Positions 1-11,535 are shown, numbered from the stretch's first letter. The stretch: 64,000 bases of DNA from Coptis chinensis (GCA_015680905.1 CM027382.1:16217501-16281500), one strand, 5' to 3'. A program made the numbers and translations. Notes: a model not told the origin generated them from the sequence alone.

Positions 1-153
1 ATCTGTTGGGAACTGAGCAACTCCATCAACAAAAATGGGAGAAAACGACTTAAAAGCCACATTTGACTCTGTAGATCCAGTTCTACCAAACAACGAGCTC
101 CAAGAGGTACTACGAGTATTCCCATCCCTGTTTGGGTTACTAGGAGAAGCCAT
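1..153 (-). CDS. LINE ORF1-like protein, N-terminus (partial)
   Basis: An open frame of 51 codons runs from an ATG at 151-153 off the window edge. It begins MASPSNPNRDG, then a Ser/Thr/Trp-rich stretch (SWSSLFG) and a segment ending IFVDGVAQF. The SW-x-LF motif followed some 20 residues later by a hydrophobic-DG motif resembles the start of plant L1-type LINE ORF1 proteins that precede the DUF4283 domain. The DUF4283 and zinc-knuckle regions would lie outside the window, so this is a family guess from a short N-terminus. The ATG is the first one after a leader that has no upstream ATG in frame nearby. It could instead be an unrelated host exon. Confidence 0.4.
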   Translation of the reverse strand, partial: MASPSNPNRDGNTRSTSWSSLFGRTGSTESNVAFKSFSPIFVDGVAQFPTD

Positions 154-430
154 ACTCTAGTTCCAACCAGCAAAAACTACCAGCCTAAACCTAACAATCC
201 CCAACTACTTCTTTGAACCTCTGCGAACTCAATCTATACTTAGATGAGGATTTTACCAGTAGATAGGAGGAAGAAGAGGGCTTACTATAAACGACCACTA
301 AAACCACTCTCTGACAGAGGGGATTTTACTATTAGTGGGAAAGAACTAAGAACAACAACAAGCAGCCTAAAGAGAGTTATGTTTTTTTTTCTACTTTAGG
401 CAAAAAAAGCAGGCACCCGATCAAAACCGC
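154..430 (-). other. Probable LINE 5' leader
   Basis: Sequence upstream of the partial ORF1-like frame. It contains a short inverted repeat (ctctctgacagagg at about 310-323), purine-rich runs and an oligo-T tract, which is compatible with the 5' untranslated region of a plant L1 element. The outer boundary is not visible and no target-site duplication could be assigned. Confidence 0.3.
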
Positions 431-527
431 ATCCTAAGTTATGTTACTACCGGTCTCCCTTAAATCGGTCTCCATTTTCTAAACTTCAACAATCTATTTC
501 GGTTGTTGATATATGGTAAACTGCATG

Positions 528-530
<3 letters not shown>

Positions 531-610
<80 letters not shown>
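531..610. repeat. (AT)n microsatellite, 40 units
   Basis: A pure AT dinucleotide run of 80 bp. The Ile-Tyr repeat peptide readable through it is an artefact. Confidence 0.98.
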
Positions 611-618
<8 letters not shown>

Positions 619-1577
619 GAGTTTCTGAATATAAAAGACTCATTTTATTTTTCGGTGTATTCCATTCCAATCTTATATTTTGGTAGTGCACCATTAAGGT
701 AACTGGGCCCTTCTTTTAGAGTGTATGGCTATAAGTATCGAATTCTAAGTCCATATTTAACGTAATTCACGTTTTCCACTCTTGCATGTTTTCTCATTTT
801 TTAGTCGTGTTTCTCTATGGAGTGAATTAAGCCCTTATTACTTTATTGTTTCTTTTATATAAAACCTTATTCATAAAAAATAAAAAAAAAAATTAAAATT
901 TTAAAAAAAATGCTATAAATAGTAATCTAACAAGTCTTAGGAATTTGACTCTAAAAGACTAACGTTTTTAAAACAAATTTCTAAACACTGTTTTCAAAAA
1001 TTTGTTTGGGGGTGGGGTGTTTGGTCTTTCCATTCTTGATCTCTCAACTTTATATTCTTATTGTTTATACCGTTAGTCGTATTTTAATTCGGGTTGACAC
1101 TATCTATGAATTTAGATTTCTTTTGATCATATAACTTATGTCATTCATGCATTTTGAGGCATTTTCCATCTTCTTATATGTCAACCACGGTTAGATTTCA
1201 GTTTTTCTTTTATATATCATTAGATTGTACTTTCTCTGTTGATCGCTTTCATAGCTTATTCGCAAAAATTGGACCATTAACGAATCGGGAATTTTAGTTT
1301 TAAGTTTTACGAGGCGTAGAACAGGATGGGCATTACACTTTTGTTTTGGCTTGGACCCAACGATTTAAACCCTACGCGGTCACGTGCCCCACATGTGACT
1401 CCTTAAACCCCACGTTCTTCTTTCTTCTCCGCCTCCACGCTCAAGAACACAAACCAAAGAAACCCTTGAGCGCGCCCGCACCTTAATCTCCACACAAACC
1501 CTTCTCAAATTTCGATCGAGTGATTCATTCACTATCCCCCACCTTACATTCACCACAAATTTCAAATCCATAACTAA
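611..1577. other. AT-rich spacer, no gene recognised
   Basis: No open frame with family resemblance was found. The stretch 1380-1560 is cleaner and richer in C. It may be the leader of the env-like pseudogene that follows on the plus strand, but this cannot be shown. Confidence 0.5.
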
Positions 1578-2717
1578 TTGGCTCCTCAACCCCAAAGATT
1601 CTTCCGAAACAAGTTTTTACTACTCAACAATTTTCACCATTTTTTGGTACCGAAATGTGTATTAAGAAGTGGAATGGGTTGTGGTATTTGATGGAGGATT
1701 TTTATCACATTGATTTGTTATTGGATTTTTATAAGAAGAGGGAGATTGATGGTTGTAGGATTTTTGTAAAGGTGAATGGTAGTCGGAAGGAATTGACTAC
1801 GGCAGCGTTGTCTGAGATTACTAGCATTGAGCAAAGAGACATCATAGTCACAATGCAGGAATCTCAATTTGGTGGAATCGGTCCTTTGATGAAGGAGACT
1901 GTATTGGAAGGAGTTTACAATCCAAACTCGCACTGTGTTCGTCAGACGTCCCAAAGAACAAACCAGCTGGCCGTGGCTCAGTGGGTTGGTAGGAATGTTA
2001 TTGCCACCACGAAGATAAGTGACATCAATTTGAGTTGTTTGCACATTCTCTGGATCCTTCAGAAAAAGAGGTATGAGTTTTGCATCATTGACTTTTTGTT
2101 AAATGAGATTAGAGCAGTTAGTAAATTGATCGCAGCCTTCCCTACATTGATTATGAACGTTATGTTGTACTAGAGATGTGTTTCGAAGACTGGTAGGATT
2201 AATTTGAAGTTGCATGAAAATGCACGTATTTATTGGGAATATATTCAGAAAAGTTGGCATTTTCCTGAGGTTTTGGGTGCTGAGATGGTATCGGATGAGG
2301 AGGATGAGGAAGATGAGGAAGACACAACGTGTTTTGATGCAGACGCTTTGGAAAGGGCTACTATGGATATAGCCTGTGTCTCATTACTTCATCATGGCAT
2401 GCAAACTCTCCATAACGAGAATATATGAGACGATTTGTACAGGCTAACGTTCTTTGCGTGACCTCTGTGAGGCTATTCAGACTAGGCAAGGTACTATTAT
2501 GCGTAGCCAAGCAAACTTCCAGGCTCACGTAGAGACTCTCGTCTAGAGTAATAATGAGCATTGGGAAGCCATGGATGTTTTTATGGAGCAACGTGCCCAA
2601 GTAGACATTCAACGACACCTGCCACCTCATGATGGTTCTTTTTTTGCTGACTCTAGAAGGCATGAGCGTCGTCGACGCAAGATGGATGACTCTGGCCCTT
2701 CCTCATCATGTGGCTAG
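1578..2717 (+). pseudogene. Athila-type env-like / plant transposon protein relic
   Basis: A broken reading frame spanning about 380 codons. It starts near 1578 (TTG where an ATG is expected, then APQPQRFFRNK), shifts frame near 1650, reads openly from 1655 to a TAG at 2171, continues to a TGA at 2426, shifts again near 2450 and ends at 2715-2717 after a basic tail (RRHERRRRK). The order is an N-terminal RF motif, a W-x9-H-I-D-L-L-L-D-F-Y block (1675-1730), a helical middle, an acidic D/E run (2296-2325) and a coiled-coil-like Q-rich tail. This matches the third ORF found downstream of pol in Athila/Calypso retrotransposons (putative plant transposon protein family). Its orientation is opposite to the neighbouring Athila element, so it belongs to a different insertion. 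At least two stops and two frameshifts are present. Confidence 0.55.
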
Positions 2718-2905
2718 TTCGTTGATTGTATTATTGTTGTTTTAGGAAATTTCCCTATTTTTAGTAGAATAATTTTTTATTTACAGTTGTTGAGTTAAGT
2801 AGTTAATTTTGGATTATGTATTTGGTTGTTATTTGAATTTCAAGTTAGTTTAAATTTTGTCCGAGCATGCTATCTATTTTTCATGAATCCCACCTTCCCG
2901 ACTTG

Positions 2906-2916
2906 TTTGGGGGTAG
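2906..2916 (+). other. Polypurine-tract-like site
   Basis: The run tttgggggtag lies about 190 bp past the end of the env-like relic, where an Athila element would carry its polypurine tract ahead of the 3' LTR. The LTR itself is not identifiable before the minus-strand element begins near 3030. Confidence 0.3.
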
Positions 2917-3029
2917 TATTATTTGTTTGGTATTTTACCCTATCCACCTGTATTTGGAATTTAATATTGCAAGGTTTTGAGAATATGGTTTGTGTGAGCA
3001 TGTTGCTAATATGGTGTAGCTAGAATTAG

Positions 3030-3219
3030 CTAGGTGCTGACAACGAATGCAAGCTATGAAATGTTCGTGTGCATCGCGAAAAAGGTTAAGCCAGTAAAAA
3101 CCACATTGTAACACTTTGGTCGCAATTTTCTTCCCACTGAAATAATCGTCGCAAGATTGTTCATGGCAAAAAGATAATACATCGGTGTGCTCCCAGTCGA
3201 GAATGCAGCGTCGAATGAG
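3030..3219 (-). pseudogene. Integrase zinc-binding domain fragment (element 1)
   Basis: Reading in the same frame past the TAA at the end of the RNase H region gives an H-x3-H...C-x2-C zinc-binding domain of gypsy integrase (DYFSGKKIATKVL, FYW, then ACIRCQ). The TAA replaces the glutamine expected there. After about 3030 the expected catalytic core is absent, marking the truncation point. Confidence 0.65.
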
Positions 3220-4735
3220 TTAGTCGGAACAATACTTAAAGAGGTAGGGGCCATCCCAGAAATAATATTTTACAATGGATAAGAACTTTTTACGATCAGG
3301 ACGTGACCAAGAGGAAGGAACTTCCTCAGTAACTAGGTAGTTAACGATATCCGCGTACCATGGAGAGGAGAATATAGAGTTCAAATATTCGTCTGGGAAG
3401 GAATCACAGATGGCTTCAGAATCACTATCAACGTCACCAACCAGTATTAATAAATGGTCGGCCACGACATTTTCGGTTCCTTTCTTATCTTTGATTTTCA
3501 GGGTAAATTCTTGCAAGAGAAGGATCCAGCGGAACAATTGCTGTTTAAACTTCCTTTTTTTCGCGAAATAAGTACCGAAGTGCGGCATGGTCAGTATATA
3601 CGATGGTGGATGATCCAACTAGGTAAGGGCGAAACTTATCCAAAGCATAGACAATAGCTAGGAACTCTTTCTCAATTGTTGTGTAATTACGTTGAGCATC
3701 ATTAAGAGTTTTACTAGCGTAGTAAATGACAACGGGTTTGTCATCACTCGTTGGCCTAGTACGGCGCCAATAGCAAAGTCGCTAGCATCACACATTAGTT
3801 CGAATGGTTGAGACCAATCAAGGGGTTGAATGATATAAGCGGTAGTCAGAGCATTTTTTAGAGTATCAAAAGCTTGTTTGCAATCGAAATTGAAGTCGAA
3901 TACCGCATCTTTAAGTAGGAGATTGGTTTAGAAAAATCCTGAATGAATTGCCTATAAAACCCAGTGTGGCCTAAAAAGGCACGGATATCACAAATTGTTC
4001 GTGGGAAAGGTAGCGAAACAATTTTAACAATTTTAGCTTTATCAAACTTTATCCCATCTTAAGTCCTTTGGTAACCATAAAATGACACTTCTCCCAATTA
4101 AGTACCAGATTTTTCTCTTCGCAACGCGTTAACACTTTAGAAAGGTTGGATAGGCAGTCGTCAAAGGAATTTCCATAAATGGAAAAGCCGTTCATGAAGA
4201 CTTCCATATAACGTTCCACCATATCACTGAAAATGTGAAGCATGCAGCGTTGGAAGGTGCCTGGGGCATTGCAAAGACCAAAAGGCATTCGTCTGTATGC
4301 AAAGGTTCCAAAGGAACATGTGAAAGTTGTCTTTTCTTGATTGGCAGGATCGATGACAATTTGGAAGTAGCCGGAATAGCCATCAAGAAAATAGTAGTAA
4401 GCATGACTGGCTAAATGTTCTAGCATCTGGTCAATGAATGGGAGAGGGAAGTGATCTTTACGTGTTCTGGCATTAAGTTTGCGATAGTCAATGCAAATTC
4501 TCCATTTTAATGGAATGTGCGTGGAGATGCATTCTCCGTTTTCATTTTGTACAACTTGAATGTCGGACTTTTTGGGAACAACGTGCACAAGACTAACCCA
4601 GTTACTATCAGAGATAGGATATATGATACCCGTATCAAGTAAATGTAAAACTTCCTCTCTCACCACTTCCTTCATGGCGGGATTAAGGCGGCATTGCGGT
4701 TCTCTGCGATGTCTTTGTGCCGTCATCGAGATCAT
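3220..4735 (-). pseudogene. Athila reverse transcriptase and RNase H (element 1)
   Basis: RT fingers and palm are readable at 4735-4049 (CIDYRKLN, RKDHFPLPF, YRRMPFGLCNAPGTFQ). The catalytic box normally read as F-M-D-D is F-M-N-G here, so both catalytic aspartates of that box are lost. Downstream the frame breaks around 4050-3900. RNase H is still recognisable across frames: a CDAS motif near 3790, an EKEFLA motif near 3665 and TDHAALRY near 3600. The last frame (3618-3220) gives the RNase H tail and the connection to integrase, ending YYFWDGPYLFKYCSD before a TAA. Confidence 0.8.
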
Positions 4736-4808
4736 CTAAGGACCAACCGATAGTGGAACGGTGTTCACGAATGACACGAATCAAACGTGTTTCTTCGTCG
4801 GTAGTCAA

Positions 4809-6197
4809 TTAAGAAGAAATTATTATAAGGTGACTACCATCGGGATCGAGATGCACGTACTTCAAATCAGAGGGTAGAGGTTTTAAATCCGGAGTTGGAA
4901 GATTGGGAATCAAGGACTCGTGAGGAGTCATCTCTTCAATAGAAAAGAGCGAGTTCGATTCTTCTAAATCAGTTAGCAATGCAGCAGTAGAGTCAAATAG
5001 TGGTACCGACTCTAATAATGCGTGGACATCCTTAATGTACGAGTCATCATCAAACTCAAGATTATCAAAAGAAAGAAATTGGTGTACCTCGTCTTCGGGA
5101 AAATAGTTTGTGAAATAATCGTGTGTCAGACTATCAACCAAGCTAATTTCACCCTCCATTATAGGATCGGGAAATTGTTTCATTAATTTGAACACGTTGA
5201 GTTCGACAGAAAGGTTCCCAAAAGACAATGTCATTGAACCGTCCCGACAATTTATGAGAGCGTTAGCAGTTGCAAGAAATGGACGACCCAAGATGATAGG
5301 AATGGATTCACATGCCACTTCGGTATCTAGAATGACAAAATCAACAGAGTAGTAAAAATCTTGGACCTTGACTATGACGTTTTCTACTATGCCTTTTGGG
5401 TACTTGATGGAGCGATCCGCGAGTTGCAGAGTCATATTGGTAGGTTTTAATTAATGAAGACCTAACTGCTTAAATAAGTAGTAGGGAAGTAGGTTAACAC
5501 TGGCACCTAGGTCTAAAAATGCGGTAGCTGTATACTTGTTACCCAATGTGCATGGTACAGTTGGTCAACCTTGGTCTTTGTATTTAACCATACCATTGGT
5601 AGTAGTAATCGAGGAAAACTGCTCAATGAGGAACGCTTGTTGAGGAACATTCGTACGTCGTTTATTGGTGCATATGTCCTTCAAAAACTTGGCATGCTTG
5701 GGCAAATGCTTAAGCACATCTAGAAAAGGTAGGTTTATGGTCAAATTTTTGAAGGTTTCACGGATCTCATCGAAATGTTCGTCAGGTTTGTTCTTTGCCA
5801 AACGGGCAGGGAATAGAGCTTTTGGGCGGAATCGCGCATGTGGATCAGCGGCGTCTTTCCCTAGGGACATGGGTGTAGATTTGGAAGAATCAACTTCATC
5901 CACTATAGGCTGCGAGGTAGGAGTTAGAAGGACGTCAGCCGCGGTTTCCGTCGATTCAACGTCTGGCATACGTATGTGATTGTCGATGGTTCGGCCAGAA
6001 CGAAGAGTGGTGATGGCATTTACCTCACCCTGGCTGGGATTACTAGATCCTAGTGCATTGTTGAGTTCAAAGGCAGTGTTTGTGGGCTTAGGGTTTAGAA
6101 CTGCTTGGCCAGAAAATACGCCCTTTTGACTTTTATCTTGTGCTAACAGCTGAAGAGAATGTTGGATAGATGCTAGGATTTGATTATGTTGATTCAT
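4809..6197 (-). pseudogene. Athila gag-pol linker and aspartic protease (element 1)
   Basis: The frame 6197-5565 is the low-complexity linker between nucleocapsid and protease (repeated T-L-R-S-G-R motif, Pro-rich segment, then LPFLDVLKHLPKHAKF, typical just ahead of Athila protease). It ends near 5565 and the protease follows with the active-site motif D-L-G-A-S around 5500-5510 in an interrupted frame. The frame 5435-4809 holds the rest of the protease (VDFVILD, PIILGRPFLATA) and the acidic link to RT. The Leu in DLGAS in place of the usual Thr or Ser is normal for this lineage. The break between the two frames inactivates the product. Confidence 0.75.
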
Positions 6198-6386
6198 GTA
6201 TGTCAGAAAAGTTTCAGCTATTTTATCGGCTATGGATTGTACCAGTGGAGCAGCAAGAACTAGTTCACGGTTATTATTTAAGGGTTGATTTTGGTAGCCA
6301 TATCCTTAATTAGCGGGAACAAGGTTGCGGTTGTTTTGGTACCCTATATTTGCGTTGTTGGGAAAATTACTTTGCCCTTGCTGGAA

Positions 6387-7602
6387 TTATAGAGGATTTC
6401 CTTGACGGTAGGCATTATAGTTCGCGGGTGGTCGTACAGGAGCATTGTTGACACCCGGAGTAGCTTGTTGTTGGACAGGGGGTACCCAAGCCAAATTCGG
6501 ATGTTGTCGCCAAGGTGCATTAGGGATGTTGAAAGCACAAGCCTCTTCAGAAGGTTGGGGAGGGCACTCATATACCAAAGGACAATAAGAATCGGCGTGC
6601 TTAGGACTTAAGCAAATTAGGACATGGGGAAACGTTGGCAGCTATGACCTGTTTGGGTTTTTGATCATTTACTTGAACCGAAAGAGCATCGACCTTTTTG
6701 TTTAGGGACTCGATCAGAGTTTTTAATTTCGGATCGGGTTTGACCTCGAACATAGACATAACCTTGGTAGGAGTATCTTTAAAAGATCTGGAAGAATCAG
6801 TATTACCCCAATGGGTGCTTCGTGAAGCCTATTTCTCGAGAAAAGTGTATGCTTTAGTAGCGCCTTTGTCCATAAAACAACCGCCGTTCATGATATCTAA
6901 TGTTTCCTTTTGATGGTCATATAGACCATTAAAGAATGAACGGACTAAGACAGCGGTGTCAAGTTGATGATGAGGACATTCGATAAGCAAATCAGTAAAT
7001 CTGCTCCATGCTTCTGAAAAGGATTCCTGGGGTTGCTGGCGAAAGAATTGAATCTTCTGAAGCATTTATGTAGTTTTCTTCTGAGTATAGAACTTTATCA
7101 TGAATACTTGTACAAGTTTGGCCCATGTGTCAATGTATTGCGGTGCTTCGCTTGTGAGCCAAACTGAAGCTTTATCAGCTAAGGTGAAGGGAAACAACCT
7201 AAGCAAGACTTGTTCGTTGGTAATAGTCGAATGGCGGAAAGTGGTGACTACTTGTTGCATCCGACGAAGGTGATTGTACGGTTTTTCATGGTCTAGACCA
7301 TGGTAAACAGGTAACAACCCGAAAATGTTTGGTGGAATGCGAAAATCACCTACAATCGCATCGATTTTAATGCAGGAAGCAGGTCCTTCCTGTAAGGCAA
7401 TATAGAAATCCGAAAGGGGTTTCTCGACTATGGGATTTTCCTGAGCCATAACTAAAGGAGATAATAGTAACGGAGATACTTGATGAGGTTGGTTTACAGA
7501 GGAGGAACTATGTCTAGGAGATAGCATAAGCAGTTGTTTATTGTATTTCCGACGACGATATGTAAGTTCTAATTCCTTATTAGTACCAGACCGTAGTCTC
7601 AT
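6387..7602 (-). pseudogene. Athila gag (element 1)
   Basis: Capsid/nucleocapsid protein of a gypsy element. The start MRLRSGTNKELE at 7602 is characteristic of Athila gag. The retrotransposon gag core (Y-N-H-L, L-R-L-F-P-F-T-L, A-x-x-W-L) runs to a stop at 7066 and continues in another frame at 7065-6829 (QQPQESFSEAW, CPHHQLDTAVLVRSFFNGL). Further frame changes follow. A nucleocapsid zinc knuckle of the CX2CX4HX4C kind is discernible near 6590-6630 but is split by a frameshift between its first and second cysteines. The protein would coat element RNA in virus-like particles; this copy cannot make it intact. Confidence 0.75.
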
Positions 7603-8630
7603 ACAAATACAAGTTTTAATTATAGACTCATAAGGAACAAATTATGACATGAGGATTTAGAATTAAGGAAGGAGGGAGGTGAAGCACGTCTTCCTGAGCT
7701 ATTGCTAACTCGAGCAGGTAAGCTAGGATAACGTGTGAATATTCCAACAGCCAGGTCACCTGAGAGAATTGAGGGAGGTTGTTCGTGCTAGCACGTTCCT
7801 TAATTAGGCAACCTCAATCTTTCAAGTTTCCTAGACACTGATGGAATAGGATGATGATTTATGATGGTGTATTATGCGGGGTACTATTAAGATGATTATG
7901 ATGAAATTTTAATTATTAGCATTTTTTATTTTTTTATTTTTTTTATATTTATATATATTTATTTATTTTTTTATTATTATTTTTTTAATTTTTAATTTTT
8001 AATTAATTATTTTTTTTAACGTAATTAATATATTATGGAGACGTGATTACAAAACATGCAATTAAAACGATAGATGCCAAAATAGAAACTAAACATACAA
8101 TTAACGCATGCTAGTTTTATACAGGAAGTCTACACATACAACTCTATATTACTTATACGTGAATAGAAATATGTTATACGCATGCAATAATCTATAGCTA
8201 CCGATACGTACAATTATATGTGAGCTAGGAAAATATCGAGAACGAACTCATGCAAATGATCGAATACCGCGTATGTGAATTGATGTAACATACACATCCA
8301 AAAATATTCTACGCAGGTGGTTTGAAATTACACATACATCCAAATATATTCGAATCATATTAATCGTATTAACGTGAATATATAATGATGAACCACATTT
8401 ACATGCAAAGAGTTTCCATGCCAACACACAAACATGCGAGGTAAAACAAGTTATAGCAAACAACTAATTAATATCCTCGACAAAGTTTGAGGAGTTTAAG
8501 AATTTGAAACCTGGCGTCCCGCGATTCCTCGTACACAATCGAATTACTTCCGAGCTTGTGAACTTATTGGATAGTGGATAACATGAATAGAGAGTCCAAA
8601 ATAGTATTGAGAAAGAAAGTGGCATGTACC
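7603..8630 (-). other. Leader of element 1, non-coding
   Basis: About 1 kb between the presumed LTR and the gag ATG. It contains a low-complexity T-rich tract (7917-8020) and no plausible gene. No good match to a tRNA 3' end was found, so the primer-binding site is unresolved. Confidence 0.5.
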
Positions 8631-9849
8631 TGAAAATCGGAGTGTTGATACTCTAGGTTAGTCTCGCGCGCTACTAATATACTCTCGTCCGAGACTCTTT
8701 TGTCAGTTCAATGCTTCAAGTTCCTACGGAATATTTACACTGTGCTAATAAAAATAAACAAGATTTGGTTCACAGATATCTGTTAGTAGAAAAGGTTGGG
8801 GCAAACAGTTACGTAACATGTTAGTATCGTAAAAGAAATGGAAATTAAAAAGATGAGGAGGTAGGGGAGGGGTTTTTACGTGATGTATTCCACACGAGGA
8901 ATAATTAAACTTGTTGTATACAATAAATAAGTAAATGCAGGACATGAATTAAACTTGAAAAGAAATGACTTTAATTAAGAAGAAATAACTTAAAGTATTG
9001 AAATTGCTGGAAGAGAAAATGACGGAATGTAAGTGCTGGAATGAAACTACAGACGATAACTTAAGCTTAACAAACTAATGAACAAATGCTAAAGCATAAA
9101 ATGCTGAAGGGGAAATATTGAAGACCCCCCTTACATATATATAGGCTGGTCTCTCGTGAAGCCTTTAATTGGGTTTCGTATTTTAGTTAAATTGAGACAT
9201 CCAAAACTTTGAAATACAAAGTTTTGTCTCGAACTTGTTTTCTTTAGTTTTTGTCTTATTGCTCCATAACAAACCAAATTTAATGTTTGGTTTTGTCTTT
9301 AGCCCAATTCAATTCAAACTTTGAATTGGTACGTGTCTTCTCCTATTGCAAGGTGGCACAAAATTGTGACCATCACTTGCCACCTGCATATGCTGACTCG
9401 CCATGCCTTTTGGGCCCACAAAGTGGGTCCACTTAGTGTGTCCAGTGGCGAATTTTTTTTGGCGTTTTACAACTTTCTTTTTTGCTTAGAGTTAAATTAA
9501 GCCTCTAGTCGCCATGGCAGTTCACTAGCCAACGTCGGCATCCAGATTTATAACATGTGAGCTTCGGAAGTTTGTTGCTTCTTTATATGTGGACCCATTC
9601 TGTACTGGTTTTGTTTATTTGGAAACTTCAGCTCTAGTCAGGCTTTGTTGGGCTTCACTAGGGCTGAGTGGGAAACTTCAAATATTCCAGTATTCCCGTA
9701 CTTCGATGCATGTTTTATCATTATATTTATGTTAACTGCGGAAACCTGCAAAAATATGAAAATATAATTATTACATAATTATTAAACACATAATTGACCA
9801 AAATATTATGTCTCTCGGGGTTTAATATTACAGTTTTGGGTGCTTATCA
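8631..9849 (-). mobile_element. Candidate 5' LTR of element 1
   Basis: On the minus strand the block opens TGATAAGCACCC at 9849, close to the LTR start of element 2 (TGATAAGTGCTC), and closes ATTTTCA at 8631, as element 2 closes with TTTTTCA. The start is well supported, but the inner end is tentative because the sequence beyond it (GGTACATGCCAC) is not a clear primer-binding site. A TATA-like run (tacatatatatagg at about 9131-9144) lies in the position expected of the LTR promoter. The sequence is otherwise non-coding. Confidence 0.5.
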
Positions 9850-11270
9850 TAGGACTTGATGCTCTCAACTTATCTCTTCGAATTACCACATTCTGTACCA
9901 CAGCTTGATGTTCAGAACCATTCCCTCCTCCATGCCCGAGGGTTATTGGTGATGTACTGCCTAGGTTATTCGTGCCACCAAATTCTTTTACCTCATTATT
10001 TTTCTCCACTAGCTCTTCGCTCAGCCCATGTACTCTTCTTCTTCCCTGTCTCTTCGCTAGTATCTCTTCACTGTGAAACCCTAGCCTCCGATTGTGTTTT
10101 TTCCATATTTTTTCCTAATTTGTTGTGAAAAGACAGTTTTGCCCCTAATAAGCAATTCACCCCTTAATTCAATTTCATGTTTTTGTAGGGCCCTCTGCAA
10201 CCAGATGGTAAACAATGTGGTATTCATGCAATGCGCTTTATGCGAGACATAATGAGCGATCCTTCTCGTTTGCCATTGAAAGTAAATAAAATATCTCTCA
10301 CATTTTAACTTAATTTACGCTTGATATCTTTAGCAACTATGTTTTTAACTTTTTTTTTTTTTTTTTTTTTTTCTATTTTGCAAAATATTAAACTTGTTGT
10401 TCTTATATTCCAACTAAAAAATCTTAGCCATAAAAAGGCCTTCACCGGCAAGGAGATAAATGAAGTTCGAATGGATCTTGTTATGTTCATCCAAGAATGT
10501 ATTATAAACTATCCTCAAGATGAAAATGAACCATAAGGCTAAAGACATATATGTGGGTGATCGAATTTGACGAGATTAGGTTATTTTTTCATTTGGATTT
10601 GGATTAGGCTGATTATATTTATATGAATTAGATTGAAAATGTGTTATTTATTTCATTACGTTTTACAATTAAGTACAAATATATAATGGTTATCCAATGG
10701 GATTGGAATGTTTCAATGAAATTAGCAATATATATGAGTGTTACTTGAAATTTAATGGATCATATTCAGGTGTGTAGTTTATTGCAGATCCCCAATTTTG
10801 GAGGGTTTTATATATATTCACGTTTTTTTTTTTTTTTTTAAAAAAAAAATATATACATATCACTGTTTTACCCAAACTGTCATGACTAATGGTACTTTTT
10901 ATGACTGTTAAAAATGATGAATGCATAACAGTTTATTTAAAACCGTCACAAATGATATGATTTGTTGTGACGGTTTTTGAGCAGTCGTTATCGTTTTTTT
11001 ATGGTTTTATGACCGTTAAAAAAGATGAATTAATGCATAACCGTTTATTTATAACCGTAAAAAATGATATGATTTGTTGTGACGGTCTTTGAGCAGTTGT
11101 TACCGTTTTTTATGATAAAGAAAGGCTAGTCTGGAACAAATATTTGTGACGGTTTTGAGGAAAAAAAAATGACTCTCACTCCGTCATGGTTTTGGAAAAA
11201 AAATAAACAGTGACAAAAGACTTTTTGTGACTGTTTTTAGCAGTGATATAAAACTTTTTTTTTGGTAGTG
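9850..11270 (+). mobile_element. 3' end of a CACTA element (element A)
   Basis: The block ends ...tttggtagtg at 11270, i.e. CACTACCAAAAAAAAAG read from the outside, a CACTA-type terminus. Immediately inside lie repeated subterminal motifs: tgtgacggttt or close variants near 10965, 11077 and 11148, with related ataaccgt/gaccgtt forms between. Such arrays are transposase-binding regions in CACTA elements. A Ulp1-type protease gene end lies 0.4 kb inward. The other end is not in the window; the left part was probably lost where Athila element 1 now abuts at 9849. Confidence 0.75.
10189..10535 (+). pseudogene. Ulp1-family (C48) cysteine protease, C-terminal exons
   Basis: The exon 10189-10281 reads PLQPDGKQCGIHAMRFMRDIM, framed by a tttttgtag acceptor and a gtaaat donor. 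The Q-C-G motif followed by an aromatic/basic helix is the catalytic-cysteine segment of Ulp1/SENP proteases carried by plant CACTA and MULE elements. A second exon near 10429-10535 reads GKEINEVRMDLVMFI and ends with a stop, matching the usual last exon of these genes. The catalytic His and Asp would lie upstream and are missing here. The exon phases do not join cleanly, which suggests decay. Host SUMO protease is a less likely source. Confidence 0.7.
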
Positions 11271-11305
11271 TGGTCTTAAAATATACAAATGCTATAATCC
11301 ATATA

Positions 11306-11535
11306 CAGCCCGGCTCTTAAACAGACTAGTCCATTTATGGACATGTGTCTTGAACATTTTATATAGTGTCGTGAATAGCTTATATAGTGTCTTGAACAAT
11401 TTTTTAATTTACGTTTATTAACTTTTTAATTTATGCTTATATATGACACTATATAGGTTGTGCAAGACATTATATAAGCTGCGCAATACACTATATAACA
11501 TGTCCGTAAATGGACGTCCGTTTAAGAGCTGGCTG
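11306..11535. mobile_element. Mutator-type MITE
   Basis: 230 bp with long terminal inverted repeats: the left end CAGCCCGGCTCTTAAACAG matches the inverted right end CAGCCAGCTCTTAAACGG, continuing through GTCCATTTAYGGACATG for about 40 bp. It is flanked by a perfect 10-bp direct repeat AATCCATATA (11296-11305 and 11536-11545), the duplication length expected of Mutator-like transposases. It has no coding capacity. It sits just upstream of the surviving neprosin exons. Confidence 0.85.

Larger units (their letters stand above)
3030..9849 (-). mobile_element. Degenerate Athila-type Ty3/gypsy retrotransposon (element 1)
   Basis: On the minus strand the order is 5' LTR (8631-9849), leader, gag, protease, reverse transcriptase, RNase H and the zinc-binding N-terminus of integrase, after which recognisable sequence stops near 3030. 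The RT block (W-R-x-C-I-D-Y-R-K-L-N, then RKDHFPLPFIDQML) and the DLGAS protease motif are typical of the Athila lineage. No 3' LTR or target duplication is visible, so the element is truncated in pol. Many stops and frameshifts, plus a mutated RT active site, show it is dead. Confidence 0.85.

Noticed and set aside
494..694. 66-codon frame with a long Ile-Tyr repeat
   Set aside because: It is a translation of the (AT)n microsatellite.
8490..8540. Possible primer-binding site of Athila element 1 (cctggcgtcc region)
   Set aside because: It does not end in the complement of CCA in the right orientation and does not match a tRNA end as element 2 does.
10301..10545. Small frames around a poly-T run
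   Set aside because: The real signal is the spliced Ulp1 exon; the frames on either strand simply span its intron and poly-T tract.
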